DNA from: Lanius collurio
Lineage: Eukaryota; Chordata; Aves; Passeriformes; Laniidae
Length of the DNA stretch: 64,000 bases
Reading direction: 5' to 3'
NCBI GenBank assembly: GCA_020086605.1
Contig: JACBWW010000050.1
Coordinates: forward strand, 4,460,576 to 4,524,575
Numbering within the stretch: position 1 is the stretch's first letter; each line of letters opens with the position of its first letter. Position numbers and translations under genes: made by a program. The notes under the pieces are model-generated. The model made no database searches and was not told the origin of the DNA. It saw nothing but the letters and a program-made list of their open reading frames with translations. Positions 25,356-37,929 of the stretch are shown here, one piece after another.

Positions 25356-27238
25356 CAGAACAGCCAGGGTTTGGAGAGGGAGGACAGGCTCCCCTTCCAT
25401 GACTGATATTCCCAGGAGCTGTGATGGACTGCGCTCATCTTAGAAAGTGGCTTTTGGCATCCTGATTTATTTCTTAAATATGGCTATGCTAAGGTGAAAA
25501 AAATAATAAGATAAAAGGATCAAATGAGAATCATCTACAGTGGTGCTCTGGCCAAATTTCAAATTGAGACTGAGTAGCTGTGACTCAGAAGTGTGTTTAT
25601 AACCATGCAGGAATGCAAGGTTTCTTCCAGGAACAGTTTCATTACCTGCTGGATTAGAAGGAGGATGTTCTCCCCACTTGTGAAGGAAAAGTCCTGCTGA
25701 GCCAAGCACCTCTGCAGCAGCAGGGAGACAGCATCGCTGGGCTGGAACTGTTCACGTGGGGATGCAGGTGGACAAGGTCTGAGCAGCTCCAGGATGGCAT
25801 CTCTGCAGGGGGGCACCTGCCTGAGGCTCATCTGTGCAGATGTTGGCAGCTGTGACACCGGCCAGGACAGCCCTGCTGGCATTTCTTGTGCCCACAAAGC
25901 CCTGCAGAGGCTCAGCACCCCCTCGCAGCAAGGCAGCTCTCACCCAGACCAGGGCAAGTTTCCTCTCTGCCACCTGCTCCCACTTTTTCCCAACAACCTC
26001 TCCAGGCCATGCCTTCCCCAGCACTAACAGAGATGGGCACAGTCATCCTCACAACCACCAAGACGTGTTCCCAAACACCAACCCAGAGGGGGAATTCGCA
26101 AGGTCGCTGCTGGGATTTATCCAGAGAGATCAGAGGGCTGGAAGAGAAGTGAGAGCCAGAAGACCTCAGAGCAGGCTGTAAACTCTGCCTCCAGATTTAA
26201 GCCACTGCCCCACCTTCCTCCAGCCCCTCCAGGTGCCACAGCAGCTGTGGCAGGAGGACTCAGGTGTGTGAGGCTGGCAGGGGAGTTGGCTGCACAGTGC
26301 CATGAGATATCCCCACACCCACTGCTGCTTTAATAGCCAAGGCCCACGAGGCCAATAGCCAGCCTTGGCATCTCCATAATCAATGGGAAACAATCTTGTG
26401 AAGCTCTCTTTTGCTGGGATAAGGGAATAATCCTCTGGGAAAGGAGACTTTGGTGGCTGTATCTCCACCCAGAGAAGTTTTTGCAGGTGATGGAGATAGA
26501 GAAGGAGCAGTGCCAGAACAGCTCTTCTCCAGCCTTCCCTCTGCAGCCCCTTCCAAGACCCCAGCTGCAGCACACCGAGCATTCCCACCCTAGGGATTCT
26601 TTTTCCTAACCTTTCTACAAGTGTCTGCATAAAACAATCCAGCCCAGAGCATCTCTGGTCCCACTTCAGCTGCCAAGCAAAACACAACACGACAAAAACC
26701 TGAAGCAAAATGCCACACAAGCATGAGTGTAGCAGGTCCTGCTCAAGGTTCCCAAACACACAATGTCATCCCATCACAACCCATCAGGGACCAGCAGCCT
26801 CCAGCTGCCCGAGGGGTGAAAAGCCAGGGCTAATTAGCCACACTGCTCAGGGAGCACCCACCCCTTTCCCTCCTCCCTGACGTGCAGATGCTCCCCAGTG
26901 ATCTGTGGTGACATCTTTCTGTGCAAACAAAGGGGAGGCACATTAATGGTGTCTCCACAAGTCAGGTGGGATGCGAGAACAGGGATCAGGAGCTGTGTAT
27001 AATCTGCTTCTTATGATTGCCCAAGTGTCTGTCAGCACAGAGCACAGCCTAGCACCAGGTCCTGCTCAGGTGGCTGAGACTAAACTCCTCACACATGGCT
27101 CTTGAAAATACCAAAAGTGCCCAAAGACACCACAGACACCCTGCATTGCTGTGGGACTGGAGTAGCTCATGCATCAGAGCTACTGATAAAGCAGAATGTT
27201 GCTGAATCTTCAATTAAAGATGGATTTAGCAACCAAAT

Positions 27239-27345
27239 CGTGGAATCACAGAATGGATTGGGGTGGGAGGAACCATGAGCAGGGACATCTTCAACTAGAC
27301 AGGGTTGCTCAGAGCCCAGTCCAACCTGGCCTTGGAAGGAAGGCA
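27239..27345 (-). mobile_element. CR1 LINE 3'-end fragment (short)
   Basis: TGGAATCACAGAATGGATTG followed by GTTGCTCAGAGCCCAGTCCA and CCTGGCCTTGGA marks a short, internally deleted CR1 end in reverse complement. Confidence 0.85.
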
Positions 27346-29749
27346 GGCTGGGAGAAGCTTAAAGTACAGCAAAGGAACCTGGGCACTTATGGGGACACAG
27401 CAGGGATGTGCATTCAGCCCCACAAAACTCACAGGAGTTGGTTTTGGTGCTCAGTCCCACTCTGTGAAGCTCAGAGCTGGCACTGACCCACCTGCACCGG
27501 CTGCTCAGGACTTTGTACTCCTCAGAAACACTCCACCAAAACCAAGAGCCACCTTTGTGGGTGCATTACAGCTCCCAAATCAGCACAGGAGGGTTGCTGA
27601 CACCTCAAGCAGAGGCAGATGAGACCCCATCACCCCCAAACTGCTGAGAAAAGGGACAGTATTTCTTTGCCCCAGTGCCACCTGCAGGGATGCTTCCCCC
27701 AGCCTGACACTGCCCCTTTCCTACCTAAGCCCCCCACTCCAAGTGTTCCTGGCAGCACAGCGCTCCTCAGGCTGACTCTGCCTCAGGCCAGGAGGCTTTG
27801 TGGCTCAACTGAAGGGCCCTGCAATAATCACCCATTAATAAATTGCCTGGAGTGCCCTGCTGCCTTATTTAGCTTTTCGGGCCAGGCTCCAATTAGCATT
27901 GCAGTCGCATCCTGGCTGCTCTGGGCAGGCGTGCAGCAATCCCGCCTCTCCGGGAACAGCCATCCACCCTCCTCGGCTCTGCCATCACATTAAAGTGAGT
28001 TTCCAGCCCTGCTTCCAACCCCCAATTCCCTCTACACAACCTCTCCCATCAACCAAAAGCTGTGGAACATCCCAGCCTCGCACCAAGCGAGCTGGCAGGA
28101 GGTGAGATCACACCTCTCCATCCTCCTCCATCTCAGACCAGTCCAGCTTTGGGCCACTTGAGAAAATCCAATGGGGGAAAAACATATGAGAATGACCCTG
28201 CCCAAAACATTGGGACTGAACAGCATGGGTAAAGGGAGACCAAGGAGAGGAGGGAGGGATAGAGCAGAGACCCAGGGGGATATTCCCCTTCTTGTCACCA
28301 CAGCCCTGCAAGAGCCAGGCACTGAGCTGCCAAACTTCACATGTGTGTGGGAACAAGCCCAGAAAAGACATCCCCAGAGGCATCCATAGACAGCCAACAG
28401 GAAAAAAAATATTTCTAGGCCGTCAAAGGGTTGGAGAGAGATTTCTAAAAGCATTTTTGCAACTGCTGCACTACTCAAAGCAAAAGAAATCCCCCAGCAT
28501 CCTCATGACCCCTCTGGCTCAGCAGTGTTAGCTCCTGCCAAAGCCAGCAGATTTTTTCCTCCCTTAGATCTCCTCTTCACCCCTCCAAGAGGCAGGTCCA
28601 TGCCTGAGGACCATCCAGTGCTTTCTCTGATCCTCTGCCCACCCAGCAAGGCTCAAGTTGGATAAACACGGCAAAACACCCACTGTCAGAGGATGGGATG
28701 ACAGAGGGGCCTCCTTCCTTCCTTCAGGCTGCAAATACCCTCCACAATGAAAAGAAAGCTGGACCAGAAATCCACCAACTCCATCTCCAACCTAATGGAG
28801 CCAAACGCACAGGCTCAGCTTTCTCCAAGGCCACCCTGCTAGCAAACAGGGTGGCTTTGCCAAAGCTACGTTGTCAGGACAAGTGCCAGGAGAAGATGGA
28901 GCTGCTGAAAAAATTTTCCAGCAGGTCTGAACTTGCACTGAGCAGCTGATGCTCAAGACAGCCAGAGAAGCCCCCTCCCTGGCAGGCAGCCAGGAAGGAG
29001 ATGCTGCTTCCCTCTTCCAAACCTGTTAAAGAGAAAAGGCCAAAGAGCAAAACCTCTCTCCAAGAGCTCCTCAGTGCTGGGAGGTGTGAAACAACGTCCC
29101 CCTTGCTGCAGCGACAGGCAGGCATCAGCTCAGCAGCCTCCGTGAAGGCAAACACCCCCAGCAGCCAAGGCTGAGCACGGCTCCCGAGACTCCTCAATGG
29201 GAAAAAGTTCATTGAAGAATTTTTAGGCTTAATTCCACCCAAGAAAATGCACAGAAAAGGCAGTTACAGCATATCAGGTGCTGCCTCAAGAGCTGGGGGG
29301 GAAGTGACCCCGGTGAAGCGCCTCTGATGGCAAATAAAGGAGTTGGGATTTGCAGCAGAGCTCATGGAGATGACACAGGTTTCATCCCAGCATCATCCAC
29401 CATGGCAGCAGGTTCCAAGCTTGCAGGAAAGCTTCAGGCAGCACCAGCTCTCGCAGGTGCGTTTTGGGAAGGACAAGGTCCCGCTGATCTTCCCTCCCCA
29501 CAGCTGGGATAAGCACCACAACATTTTGCCCAGTTAAAAGCAAGAGCCATGCTGGAGTGTGCAGCACCAGCCCCAAACCAGCCAAGCAACAGAAACAGAG
29601 GCGTGTTCAGGGTGACCCACGCCCCCACAGCCCTGGGCTGAAGGATCAGAGCCGCCTTTCTGCAGGAACTCGTGCCTTCTGAACAATGAATCAATATGAT
29701 TACACATCCTTATTGTTTAAAATACCCTCCACTCACACCTCTCACAGCT

Positions 29750-30000
29750 TGGACATAATACCCTACTTGTACCCGTTGCTTACTTATACATTCTACCTGC
29801 TTATACATACTTATACATATTTACACCTTTCCCTTACTTATATGTTTTATAACTTCCACATAACACACTACTTACACATCTTACTTACTTAAACCTTTAC
29901 AGCTTTTACCTAACACACTACTTATGCATTTTACTTACTTATCTTATACTACTTATACATGTTACTCTACCCATGCCCTTTACAATTTAACCATAATACA
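29750..30000. repeat. AT-rich degenerate tandem repeat (about 50-bp unit)
   Basis: Units rich in CTTATACAT and TTACTTACTT recur. The marker TAACACACTA occurs at 29861 and 29911, exactly 50 bp apart. The block is strongly pyrimidine/A biased on the plus strand (C, T and A, little G) and unlike its surroundings. An open frame of 68 codons through it is a repeat artefact. Confidence 0.75.
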
Positions 30001-30721
30001 GTACATGCACATTTTGCAACTGCTGTGCATGAGATCACACATTGCTTCATTGGTCCCTCTACTTTGTCCAAGAGCCCTGCACACACTTTTCAGAAAATAA
30101 GATTACTTCTAACCCAGTGCAGCACAGTCCTTCTTTATCTATTCCTTGCTCTCTTGGTATTCTGTTTTTCAGCTCCTTCTTTCCCAGTTTAGCCCAGTTT
30201 ACCTTCCAGTCCTTGATGAATTCCTGAGGGCTCTCCCAGGTGGGGCTCCCAATCCAGGCAGGCAGATGATGGCAGCAACAAACCCCAGCCAGAGATCAGC
30301 AGCCAGGTCAGCCCAGGAAATCCAAACAACCACACAGCAAAGCACAGGGAGCAGAGATGAGCCTGGCCCACCTTCCCCCTGAACCTTCAGGTGGGGCTTA
30401 AAAACCCTCCTGGGGCTGATCTGCTGCAGCTGAAGGTGGAAGGCCAGGTGATGCTGGTGAGGGTAATTCCAGCCTGGGCCCACCCTGAGGGCTCCAATAA
30501 GAATAACTAAAGATGGTTTGGCTGGGGCACACTGTCAGGGTTCAAATACTTTACAACACCTTTTCCACTGAGCACATTGAAGGTAAGTGGAGACAAGCAG
30601 AGCACCTCTGCTCTCTGCTTTTCTAGGGAAGATCTCAATATTACAAAGGCCTCTCTGGGAAACCATGAGTCCCATTTTGAAAGTTGCTTTAGTACAACTT
30701 CAGGGACCTCACTGAAGTTTT

Positions 30722-30955
30722 ACAGAATCATGGAATGGTTTGTATTGCAAGGAACCTTAAAAATCATCTTGTTCCAACCCCCAGCCCTGGGCAGGGACAC
30801 CTTCCACCAGACCAGACTGCTCCATGCCTCATCCAGCCTGGCCTTGGACACTTTCAGGGATGGGACATCCACAACTTCTCTGGGCAACCTGTGCCAGGGC
30901 CTCACCACCCTTAGAGAAAATGCCATTTTGGGAGCACGCAGTGAGATATCCTCTA
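30722..30955 (-). mobile_element. CR1 LINE 3'-end fragment
   Basis: ACAGAATCATGGAATGGTTT, CCCTGGGCAGGGACACCTTC and CTTCTCTGGGCAACCTGTGC are CR1 3' sequence in reverse complement; about 230 bp remain. Confidence 0.92.
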
Positions 30956-31619
30956 TATTTTAAAATGCAAAACATTGAGTTAAATGAAAAAATAAGTGAT
31001 TATCTGATCTAACTAGATGCCTCCTGAGGTCCCTGAATTGACTTGTTATGCTGTCATCCCTGAAATACAGTGTGTGAGGGTGGGAGGGGCAAGGCAGGTC
31101 CTGCACCTTAGAAACTGCCGGTGATAAACAACATTAACCCTGCAAACTGGAGAGACTGGAAAGCACCTCTGCCTCAAACACCTCCCAGCTGGCAGGCAGC
31201 CCCCCATCTGAATCCCACAGGGACAGCTGGGGGCTGCCTGGGACAGGGGAAGGACAGGGGTGCAAATGAGCAGGGAGCATCGGAAGTTTCAGTGCCTGCA
31301 GGCTGCACCGCATGCTCTCCAGCACAGGGAGATGCTAAAACCAGAGACTGCTGAAGCAGAGGGCTGTGCTGCCATCCAGAGGGACTTCAGCAGCCTGGAG
31401 GAGCAGCAGAGGAGCAGCATGGAGTTCAGCTTCACGGGAAACACCAAGCCCTGCACTCGGGGAAGAATAACCCCGTCCATGCTGGCTGGGGAGGGGCTGG
31501 GCAGGGACAGCCCCCAGGGATATGGTGGCCACCAAGCTGGCCCTGAGCCAGCACTGTGCTCTGAATAACAGTGGGTCAGCAGCCTGCTGGGGTGTGTTAG
31601 GCAAAGCCAGTGGGTCCAG

Positions 31620-32115
31620 GAGGTGGCCTGTGCCCGTCATGTAGCCCTGGTGACACATCCAGAGTGCTGTGCCCCACAGGACAGGAGACATGGGCTTGCT
31701 GGAGCAACTCCAGCCAAGGTGACTAAAGGACAGGAGCTGGAGGAGCTGGGGCTGCTCAGCCTGTCTGGAAGAGGCTCAGTGGGGATCTGATCAATGCACA
31801 GAATACCTGACAGTGGGGGAAGAGGCAGAGCCAGGCTCCTCTCTGTAGCACCCGGTGACTGGACTAGAGGCAACAGGCACAAACTGCAATAAAACAAACT
31901 CTGCCTGTACATAGGAATTAACTTTTTCACTGTGAGGGGAGCTAAACATTTGGGACAAGCTGCCCAGAGAGGTTGTGGGCTCTCCCTATCTGGAGACACA
32001 CAAAACTCACCTGGCAATGACACTGGCAGAAACTCAGAGGACTGTGGAGCCTGCTCTAGGTGACCCTGCTTGAGGTTCTTGGCCACTTCACTCCCTCCCA
32101 GTAATTCTGTGTCTC
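31620..32115 (+). mobile_element. CR1 LINE fragment, about 500 bp
   Basis: Sense-orientation CR1: CAGAGTGCTGTGCCCCACAG, GGAGCTGGGGCTGCTCAGCC, GGAAGAGGCTCAGTGGGGAT, CAAGCTGCCCAGAGAGGTTG and GGTGACCCTGCTTGAGG appear in consensus order. No open reverse transcriptase frame remains. Confidence 0.9.
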
Positions 32116-33649
32116 TAAGCCATGGCCAGCCCCTGGCTAAGGGAGAAGTTCTTTCCAAAGGCTGGTTCCTGGAAAGTGTGGACCATGGTTTGAACACTGC
32201 TCCAAGACGTGCTAACAGAGCTTCTCAGCACCTGAGGTTCCAGTGAGGGAAGCAGGGGCTGCCAGGATGCAGAAACACAAGGCAGCAGCTCCCAACCGGA
32301 GGCATCTGCTGGGAACCACCTTGTCCTTCCATGCTCAGCTCCCAGGGAGCTCCCTGGAACACTTCTGAACCTGTACCAGCTCAGCCACGCAGGAAGGCTC
32401 AGGCTGTCCCCGAGTGCCCACCCCTCCAGCAGCCCTCGGGAGGCTCTGCAGCCACCAGAATCAACTCAGATAGGGAATTCCTGCAGGGTGTGCCAGAAAC
32501 CCAGACTCTGAGGAAATTCAGTGAGGGATGCTGCTATTTCCATGCCGTTGCCAGGATATCCAGTGGCACTCAAGTTCATCCCAGGGCAAAACAAACTCCT
32601 CCCCAGGATGCAAACCTTGATCTGCACTAAAGGGAAGCAGGGAGAGCACAGGGAGGTGCAGGGCAGATACCTCAGGGAGAGGTGTATTCTCTGCTGCTCA
32701 GGGCAAGGCACCATGGCAAAAGCCATATTTCAGTGTCCCCAGGGCCACGTTTAAGCACATTCACCATCCTTTTCACCACCTGCATTGCTACTCATGCAGG
32801 GTAAAACATAAGCAGGGAGAGCCATTCATTAGGCTCAGAGAAGTTAATTGCTTTGCAGGACATTGTAGAAGACTTGGAAACATGGGTGGATCTACAGGAA
32901 GCAGCCTCCCAGGTACATAATTCCCAGCATCACCTGCCACGGAGATCTCAGGGCTTTCACCTGCAGAGCCCCCAGAGCTCCTGCCAGCTGCCAGAGATGC
33001 CCCAACCCTACTTCCCAGCTCTCCCAAAACGCTGGGAGGTTTGGACTCATGGCAACAGATGTCTGAGGAGGAGCCCATGGTGGAGAAGGACAGGGCTAAG
33101 CTGCCTCTGACAGCAAGCAGCACTGCAGAGGTGCCAAGAGCCCTTCTCCAGCCTCTCAGCTCGGCAGGACAGCCCTGAGCAGCCCCCAAAGAGCAGCTTT
33201 GGGTGGGAGCAGGGCTGCTGCTCAGAGCACAGCAGCTGCACCCACTGCACCCAGCACCTGTCCCAGGACCGTGCTGCAGAGCTGCCAGCACCAGTGACGG
33301 TGATTCAGAGCCACCCTGGGGCTGGTCCCTTCCCCGCAGGGTGGTGGGCACTGCCTCAGCCCGGGGGCATTTCCCAGGCAAGCGGCAGTGCCACCCTGTG
33401 TGCGCTCCCAGCCTCTCCATCACTGCAGCCAGTCGGACCCACATGGTGCTGGGGATTGTGCTGGGGATTGTGCTGGAGGCAGCAGCAGAGCTGGCAGCCC
33501 AGCACACACCAAAGGAGCCTTTGTCTCATTCAGCACCGGCAAAAAAAAAACAAAACAAAAAAAACCACAGGGATTTAAGGAAAAAAAAATCAGCTTCATT
33601 TGTAATCTAGGATGCAGAGCGTGCACATAACCAGACAGAGGGTGCCGAG

Positions 33650-33850
33650 TGGTAAAAAGCCACCGAGCTCTGCGAGCAGCGCCCCGCGCCTGCAGCCGGC
33701 TCCGTGCTCTCGCCGTTCCCCCGGAGCTGCGGGAACGCTCCAGCCCCAGAGCCCCCCACGGGCTGAGCCGCAGGGCCCGAGCCGGCAGCAGCGCAGAGCC
33801 CCCGGGGACGGGAGACCTCCCAGAGCCACAGCACCGCAGGCAGGAATTAA
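33650..33850. other. CpG-rich patch
   Basis: About 200 bp with dense CpG (for example GCGAGCAGCGCCCCGCGCCT). There is no convincing exon on either strand. It may be a promoter of an unannotated transcript or a local GC-biased segment. Confidence 0.4.
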
Positions 33851-35374
33851 GGTGCTCCAAGACAGGACGCGGCTTTTAATTCCCTCATCCTTTGGGCGTG
33901 CTGTGGGCAGGGTGCGTCGCTTCCCACGGGACACCGAGACCCTCCACCCGTCACTCAGATGCTCAGAGGCTGTTACAGCATCCCACCTTCACCCTGTGCC
34001 GCGACTCTGCTGCTTTCCCTCCTGTCTCCTCCATTCCCTGCCCAACACCCGCCTGGAATCAGGCTTTTCCATGCATCCTGGCTGGAAATATCGCCACAGA
34101 ATGAGGGCACAGCTTGCATTCCCCAAATTGCACAAGCTAAGCTTAACAAATTCCCGTGCACACGTGGATTTCAGCCATGCAAAGCAGGGTTGGCTGTCCT
34201 GCATGCTACAAATTCAGCCTGGAGCTTTTCTGGGATGTGCTCCCTGTGTGGCTCTGCCTGTCCTTGCCATCAGCTAAGGAAGCAGCTGCTCATCCTGGAG
34301 AAGCCACAGGAGGTTCCCCGTTTGCTTATTTTGATGAGGAGCTTTTCTTTTCAGCTGTCTCTAAGCTCGACATTATCCAAAGGATGCTGCCAGGCATCCA
34401 GAGCAAAGACAGCAGCGATTCAGCCTTGGAGCACAGCAGATCTCTCCATATCCCTCCATCCCCGAGCCCAGGGTGTGAGCACAGGGATGAAAGGCAGGGA
34501 ATCTGGCTGGGACTCTGGAAAGCAGGGTTGGGTGTCTGCCCGGGGCCGAAGTCCCTCAGACAAGAATAAGGTGGGCTGGTACATTCCTTTTTTCACCATA
34601 AAGTTAGTCCTCCCACAGACCCACTGCCCCACAGGCACGTCGTGTTTTCTGTTCTCTGCCTCAGTTTCCTCTTGAAAAAAAAAAAACAACAAAAAACCCA
34701 GGGAAAAGAGTATTTTACGCTTCCTATTCTCATTCTGCTTATGGGATTGTTTCACTGGCAACAGAGGGGGAGGTTTAGCGAGGGTCAGACCTGCCAAGAC
34801 TGGTGAGCACAAACAAAAAGCCTTTCTTCACTACCCTCAGAGCAACCCAGATCGAGAGCAGCCAAACAACCTCTGGCTGCACACCAGGAATGCCACATCT
34901 GCAAAGCCAGAGCTGCTCCAGGGGAGCAGAGGTCTCATGCAGCAGAAGAGAGGCACAAGCAGCATCTCCCCCTGTGCCCACCACCCACAGCTGGCAGACA
35001 GGAGCATGAGGGGAGCTCCTGCAGCTACTCAGACATCTTCCATGTTTCCCATGTCCCCATTAAATGCCCACCACCATGCTGGAGCTATGGGAAAATTCAC
35101 CTCCTCACTGCTAACCAGAGCTGGACTGTCCAGGTGAAAGCCCCCAGGGTGATTCAAGGCATGCGAGATGGGCCCTTCTGAAAATTAAATCACAGGAAAA
35201 TTGCATTATTGCTAACAAAATTACATGTAAGGAAATTAATTTGCTTTTTCTCTCCCTCAGGGTACCCATCTATTCCCAGAGAGCATCTGTGGTACTGGGG
35301 TTACTGGCTCTGCACACCTGCCCGGGCTTCAGCAAAGCTTTTGGGGAGAACGCTGATGATTTGTCCCAGAAGGA

Positions 35375-35690
35375 TAGAATGGTTTGGATTGGAAGGGACC
35401 TTAAAGCTCATCTTGTTCCAGCTTCCTTGCCATGGGCAGGGACACCTTCCACTACCTCAGGTTGCCCCAAGCCCCATCCAGCCTGGCCTTGGACACTTCC
35501 AGGGATCCAGGGGCAGCCACAGCTGCTCTGAGCACACTGTGCAAGGACCTCAGCACCCTTGCAGGGAAGAATTCTTAACCTTAAACCCACTCACTTTCAG
35601 TTTAAAGCCAATTCTTCCTCCCTCATCCTGGTACTGCACACCCTTATCAAAAGCCCTTCTCCTCCTGATGTTTGAGTCTGATGTTAAAGC
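35375..35690 (-). mobile_element. CR1 LINE 3'-end fragment
   Basis: AGAATGGTTTGGATTGGAAG, CATGGGCAGGGACACCTTCC, CCAGCCTGGCCTTGGACACT and a TTTAAAGCCAATTC segment are CR1 3' sequence in reverse complement, among the better preserved copies here. Confidence 0.93.
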
Positions 35691-37040
35691 AGGAACCTCT
35701 GGCATGTGGTTTTTGCAGGCTGATGGGGTATCAGGGCACATAAGTCTGGGAAAGGAACATATCAAACCCCTGGGTGCTCACCAGCTTTCCATGGAGGGGC
35801 GTGGCAGGGACAGGGAGTGGGGTCTCTGGTCCTCAGAGGGACACGAGATCTGCAAAGCCCAAGAGCCAGAGCCCATTGTTCCCCCAGCATCAGAGGCTTC
35901 CCAGAAAATCATCGTAAAGCGGGATGAAATGACAAACCCAGGCAGCCAGGAGATGGGAAATACAAAGACAGGACCCTACCAGCCTGGGGAAACATCCTAC
36001 TAAACCACACTGGGATGGCAGCACCTGGCATTGCTCTGAGCACTGAGCATTCCCACTGTGGCAAAGACAGAAATACTGGGCTTTGTATTTGAGTCACTGC
36101 TGGATGGAGCAACTGAGGGCAGCCAGAGGGGCACAGCCCTCCCCCAGGAGCAGGAAGGGCTCCAGCTCCATGTCCCTGCCACCAAGCAGAGCCGTGGAGG
36201 TGCAGGAGCAGCCTAATTAGCGAGCAGCCTTCGAGGGCCATGCTCTGCCAGCCGACAATTAACGAGGCCACCCCTCTGCTTCCTGCCCCGCCATGACTTA
36301 TTCATCCGGCATCCCCAGCGGGCTGCAAAAGATAACGAGGCACCGAGCGCCTGCCGAGCCCATATGGCAATTTATTTTCCCTGCAAAGCTGCCTGAGTCA
36401 CCGGCCAGGAGGTTCCCCGGGCACAGAGGGATGAGCACAGAGCCGAGAGGGCCAGGGAGAGCCCGCCTCGGTGTCAGGCTGCTCTCCAGAAAAAGCAGGA
36501 GCAGCCTCAGCATTATCACAAGGGGTTTTATCATGGAAACCATCTCAAAGAAACCCTACCAGCCTCACGCCAGCAGAGCACTGACCTACATCTTGCCAAA
36601 GCAACGTGCCAGATCTAATTAATACGGGTCTCCCGTCTCCTTTGGGGGTTTTATTAAACATTATTCCCTAAATGAGGTTCTGGAGGCAGGGAACTGCTCC
36701 AGACCAGTGACACTGGACTAGGATGTGCTGCAGCAGCTTATCCCAGGCAATCCTGCTGAGCAGACACGGGGAGGAGAAGCTTGTCATTCAAATGTGGGAC
36801 TGAAGCACGAGGCTGCTGCCCTCTCACCCAGTGAGTGTGGGATCAGAGAGAATAACCCGGGAGCTGGGCTTTTCTCACAGACAGCACCGAGGCAAACGAT
36901 GAGAAAAAGTTAATTAAAGGGAAATGAAAACTAAAACTGGTGGGTTCTAGCTCTGCCAAGCACCTCTGTTTTCTCAGGTTTGTTAATGTCCCAGCTTCCT
37001 CTGATTCAGGAGGACACTTTTTCGAATTAAATAAAACACA

Positions 37041-37165
37041 TAGAATTTAGAGGTTGGAAAAGACCTCTAAAATCATCAAGTCCAACTGTTAACTCAGCAC
37101 TACCAAGTCCCACAAAAAATGGCCTCAACCACCACATCGACAGATAATCCCCTCTCAGTGGGGTC
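37041..37165 (-). mobile_element. CR1-family fragment of a different subfamily
   Basis: ATAGAATTTAGAGGTTGGAA, AAGACCTCTAAAATCATCAA and GTCCAACTGTTAACTCAGCA resemble the CR1 subfamily whose 3' region reads GTCCAAC...CCCAGCACTGCCAAG. It lies about 365 bp beyond the 3' side of the candidate upstream coding exon. Confidence 0.75.
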
Positions 37166-37528
37166 AAGCCACAGCAAAAGCAAAAAGGCAACAGGCCCAA
37201 GTGCATCTAAATACCAACATACAGCCAAGGCAAACTGCCTCGAGGGCTTCCAAAACACAGAGCTTCCAGCTTTTCTCTCCAAGACACTTTCCTCTAGCAC
37301 CCCACAGTCTGGGGACACACCATTCCCATGGGATGCCCCCCTCCCACTCAGAGCCACGAGCCCAACCCCACAGTGCCAGGAGACAGAGCACAGCTGGTGC
37401 TGGCTACTCCCCAGGGGTGGCATTGCCAACGTGGCACCTCCAGCACCCCCCACCAGCCCCACAGAGGACAGGGAAGGCTCCCGCTCCCCCCAGCTGCCCA
37501 CCTGGGCTGGGGGCTCTCCGGTACTTAC

Positions 37529-37929
37529 TCCCACTCCTTCCTCCTCGCCTGGGGCGTGCTCTGCATCTTGTGTGCCTCGTGGGCCTTGATGATGTCCCTC
37601 TGCTCGATGAGCCCTCCCCGCCGGCGCTTGATCACGTCCGGGCTCACGGGCACCAGCGGGCCCAGCCCCAGGTCCGTGGCGCTGCCGCCGTCGGCATGGC
37701 GGGAGTCGTAGAGGGCGTCGAAGGAGGCGGCGCGGGACACCAGGGCCTGGGCCAGGCCCTCGGGCTCCAGCAGGTTGCAGGACTGGGTGTTCTGCATCAG
37801 GGCCAGCCGGTGCTGGCGCCACGTCTCCTCCTCGGGCAGGGCCAGGACGCAGCGGGACGAGGCAGGATCCAGCTCAGCCGCCCTGCCTGGCGCTGGGGCG
37901 CCCATGGAGCACGTCCCGAATCCCAGCAT
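37529..37929 (-). CDS. Candidate upstream coding exon, possibly an alternative N-terminus of CACNA1E
   Basis: An open frame of 133 full codons plus two bases starts at ATG 37929, downstream of two in-frame stops (37956-37951), and ends at a consensus donor, GA|GTAAGTACC. The protein is not low-complexity. It has EEETWRQHRLALMQ (38-51), RAASF (66-70, a kinase/14-3-3-like site), a basic KRRR (101-104) and a charged C-terminal part LIEQRDIIKAHEAHKMQSTP. It is CpG-rich like a 5' exon. Splicing to the acceptor beside the CACNA1E ATG joins GA to G, giving Glu and then Met-Ala-Arg-Phe in frame. I cannot assign the segment itself to a domain family. It could instead belong to an unrelated gene whose other exons I did not find, or the ORF could end at the TAA that overlaps the donor. 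Confidence 0.5.

Larger units (their letters stand above)
20664..37528 (-). other. CACNA1E 5' flank, or a 16.9-kb intron if the upstream exon is used
   Basis: No independent gene is supported here. The segment holds CpG-rich DNA at 20.7-21.45 and 24.54-24.85 kb, a CTCF-like motif at 24645-24658, several CR1 fragments, an AT-rich tandem repeat near 29.75-30.0 kb, a CpG-rich patch at 33.65-33.85 kb and homopolymer runs. Open frames are short or lie in CR1 or GC-rich sequence. If the 37.5-kb exon joins CACNA1E, this whole stretch is its first coding intron, with donor GTAAGTACCG and acceptor TTCTTCCAG. Confidence 0.6.

Noticed and set aside
25043..25438. A 131-codon minus-strand frame
   Set aside because: It lies mostly over the CR1 fragment at 24966-25355, read antisense.
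29686..29892. A 68-codon plus-strand frame rich in Tyr, Leu and Thr, resembling a membrane peptide
   Set aside because: It is a translation of the AT-rich tandem repeat.
37100..37822. A 240-codon minus-strand frame overlapping the candidate upstream exon
   Set aside because: It is the Arg/Pro/Gly-rich alternative frame of the same CpG-rich DNA and runs on through CR1 sequence; the 37929-37529 frame has the better composition and a matching donor.
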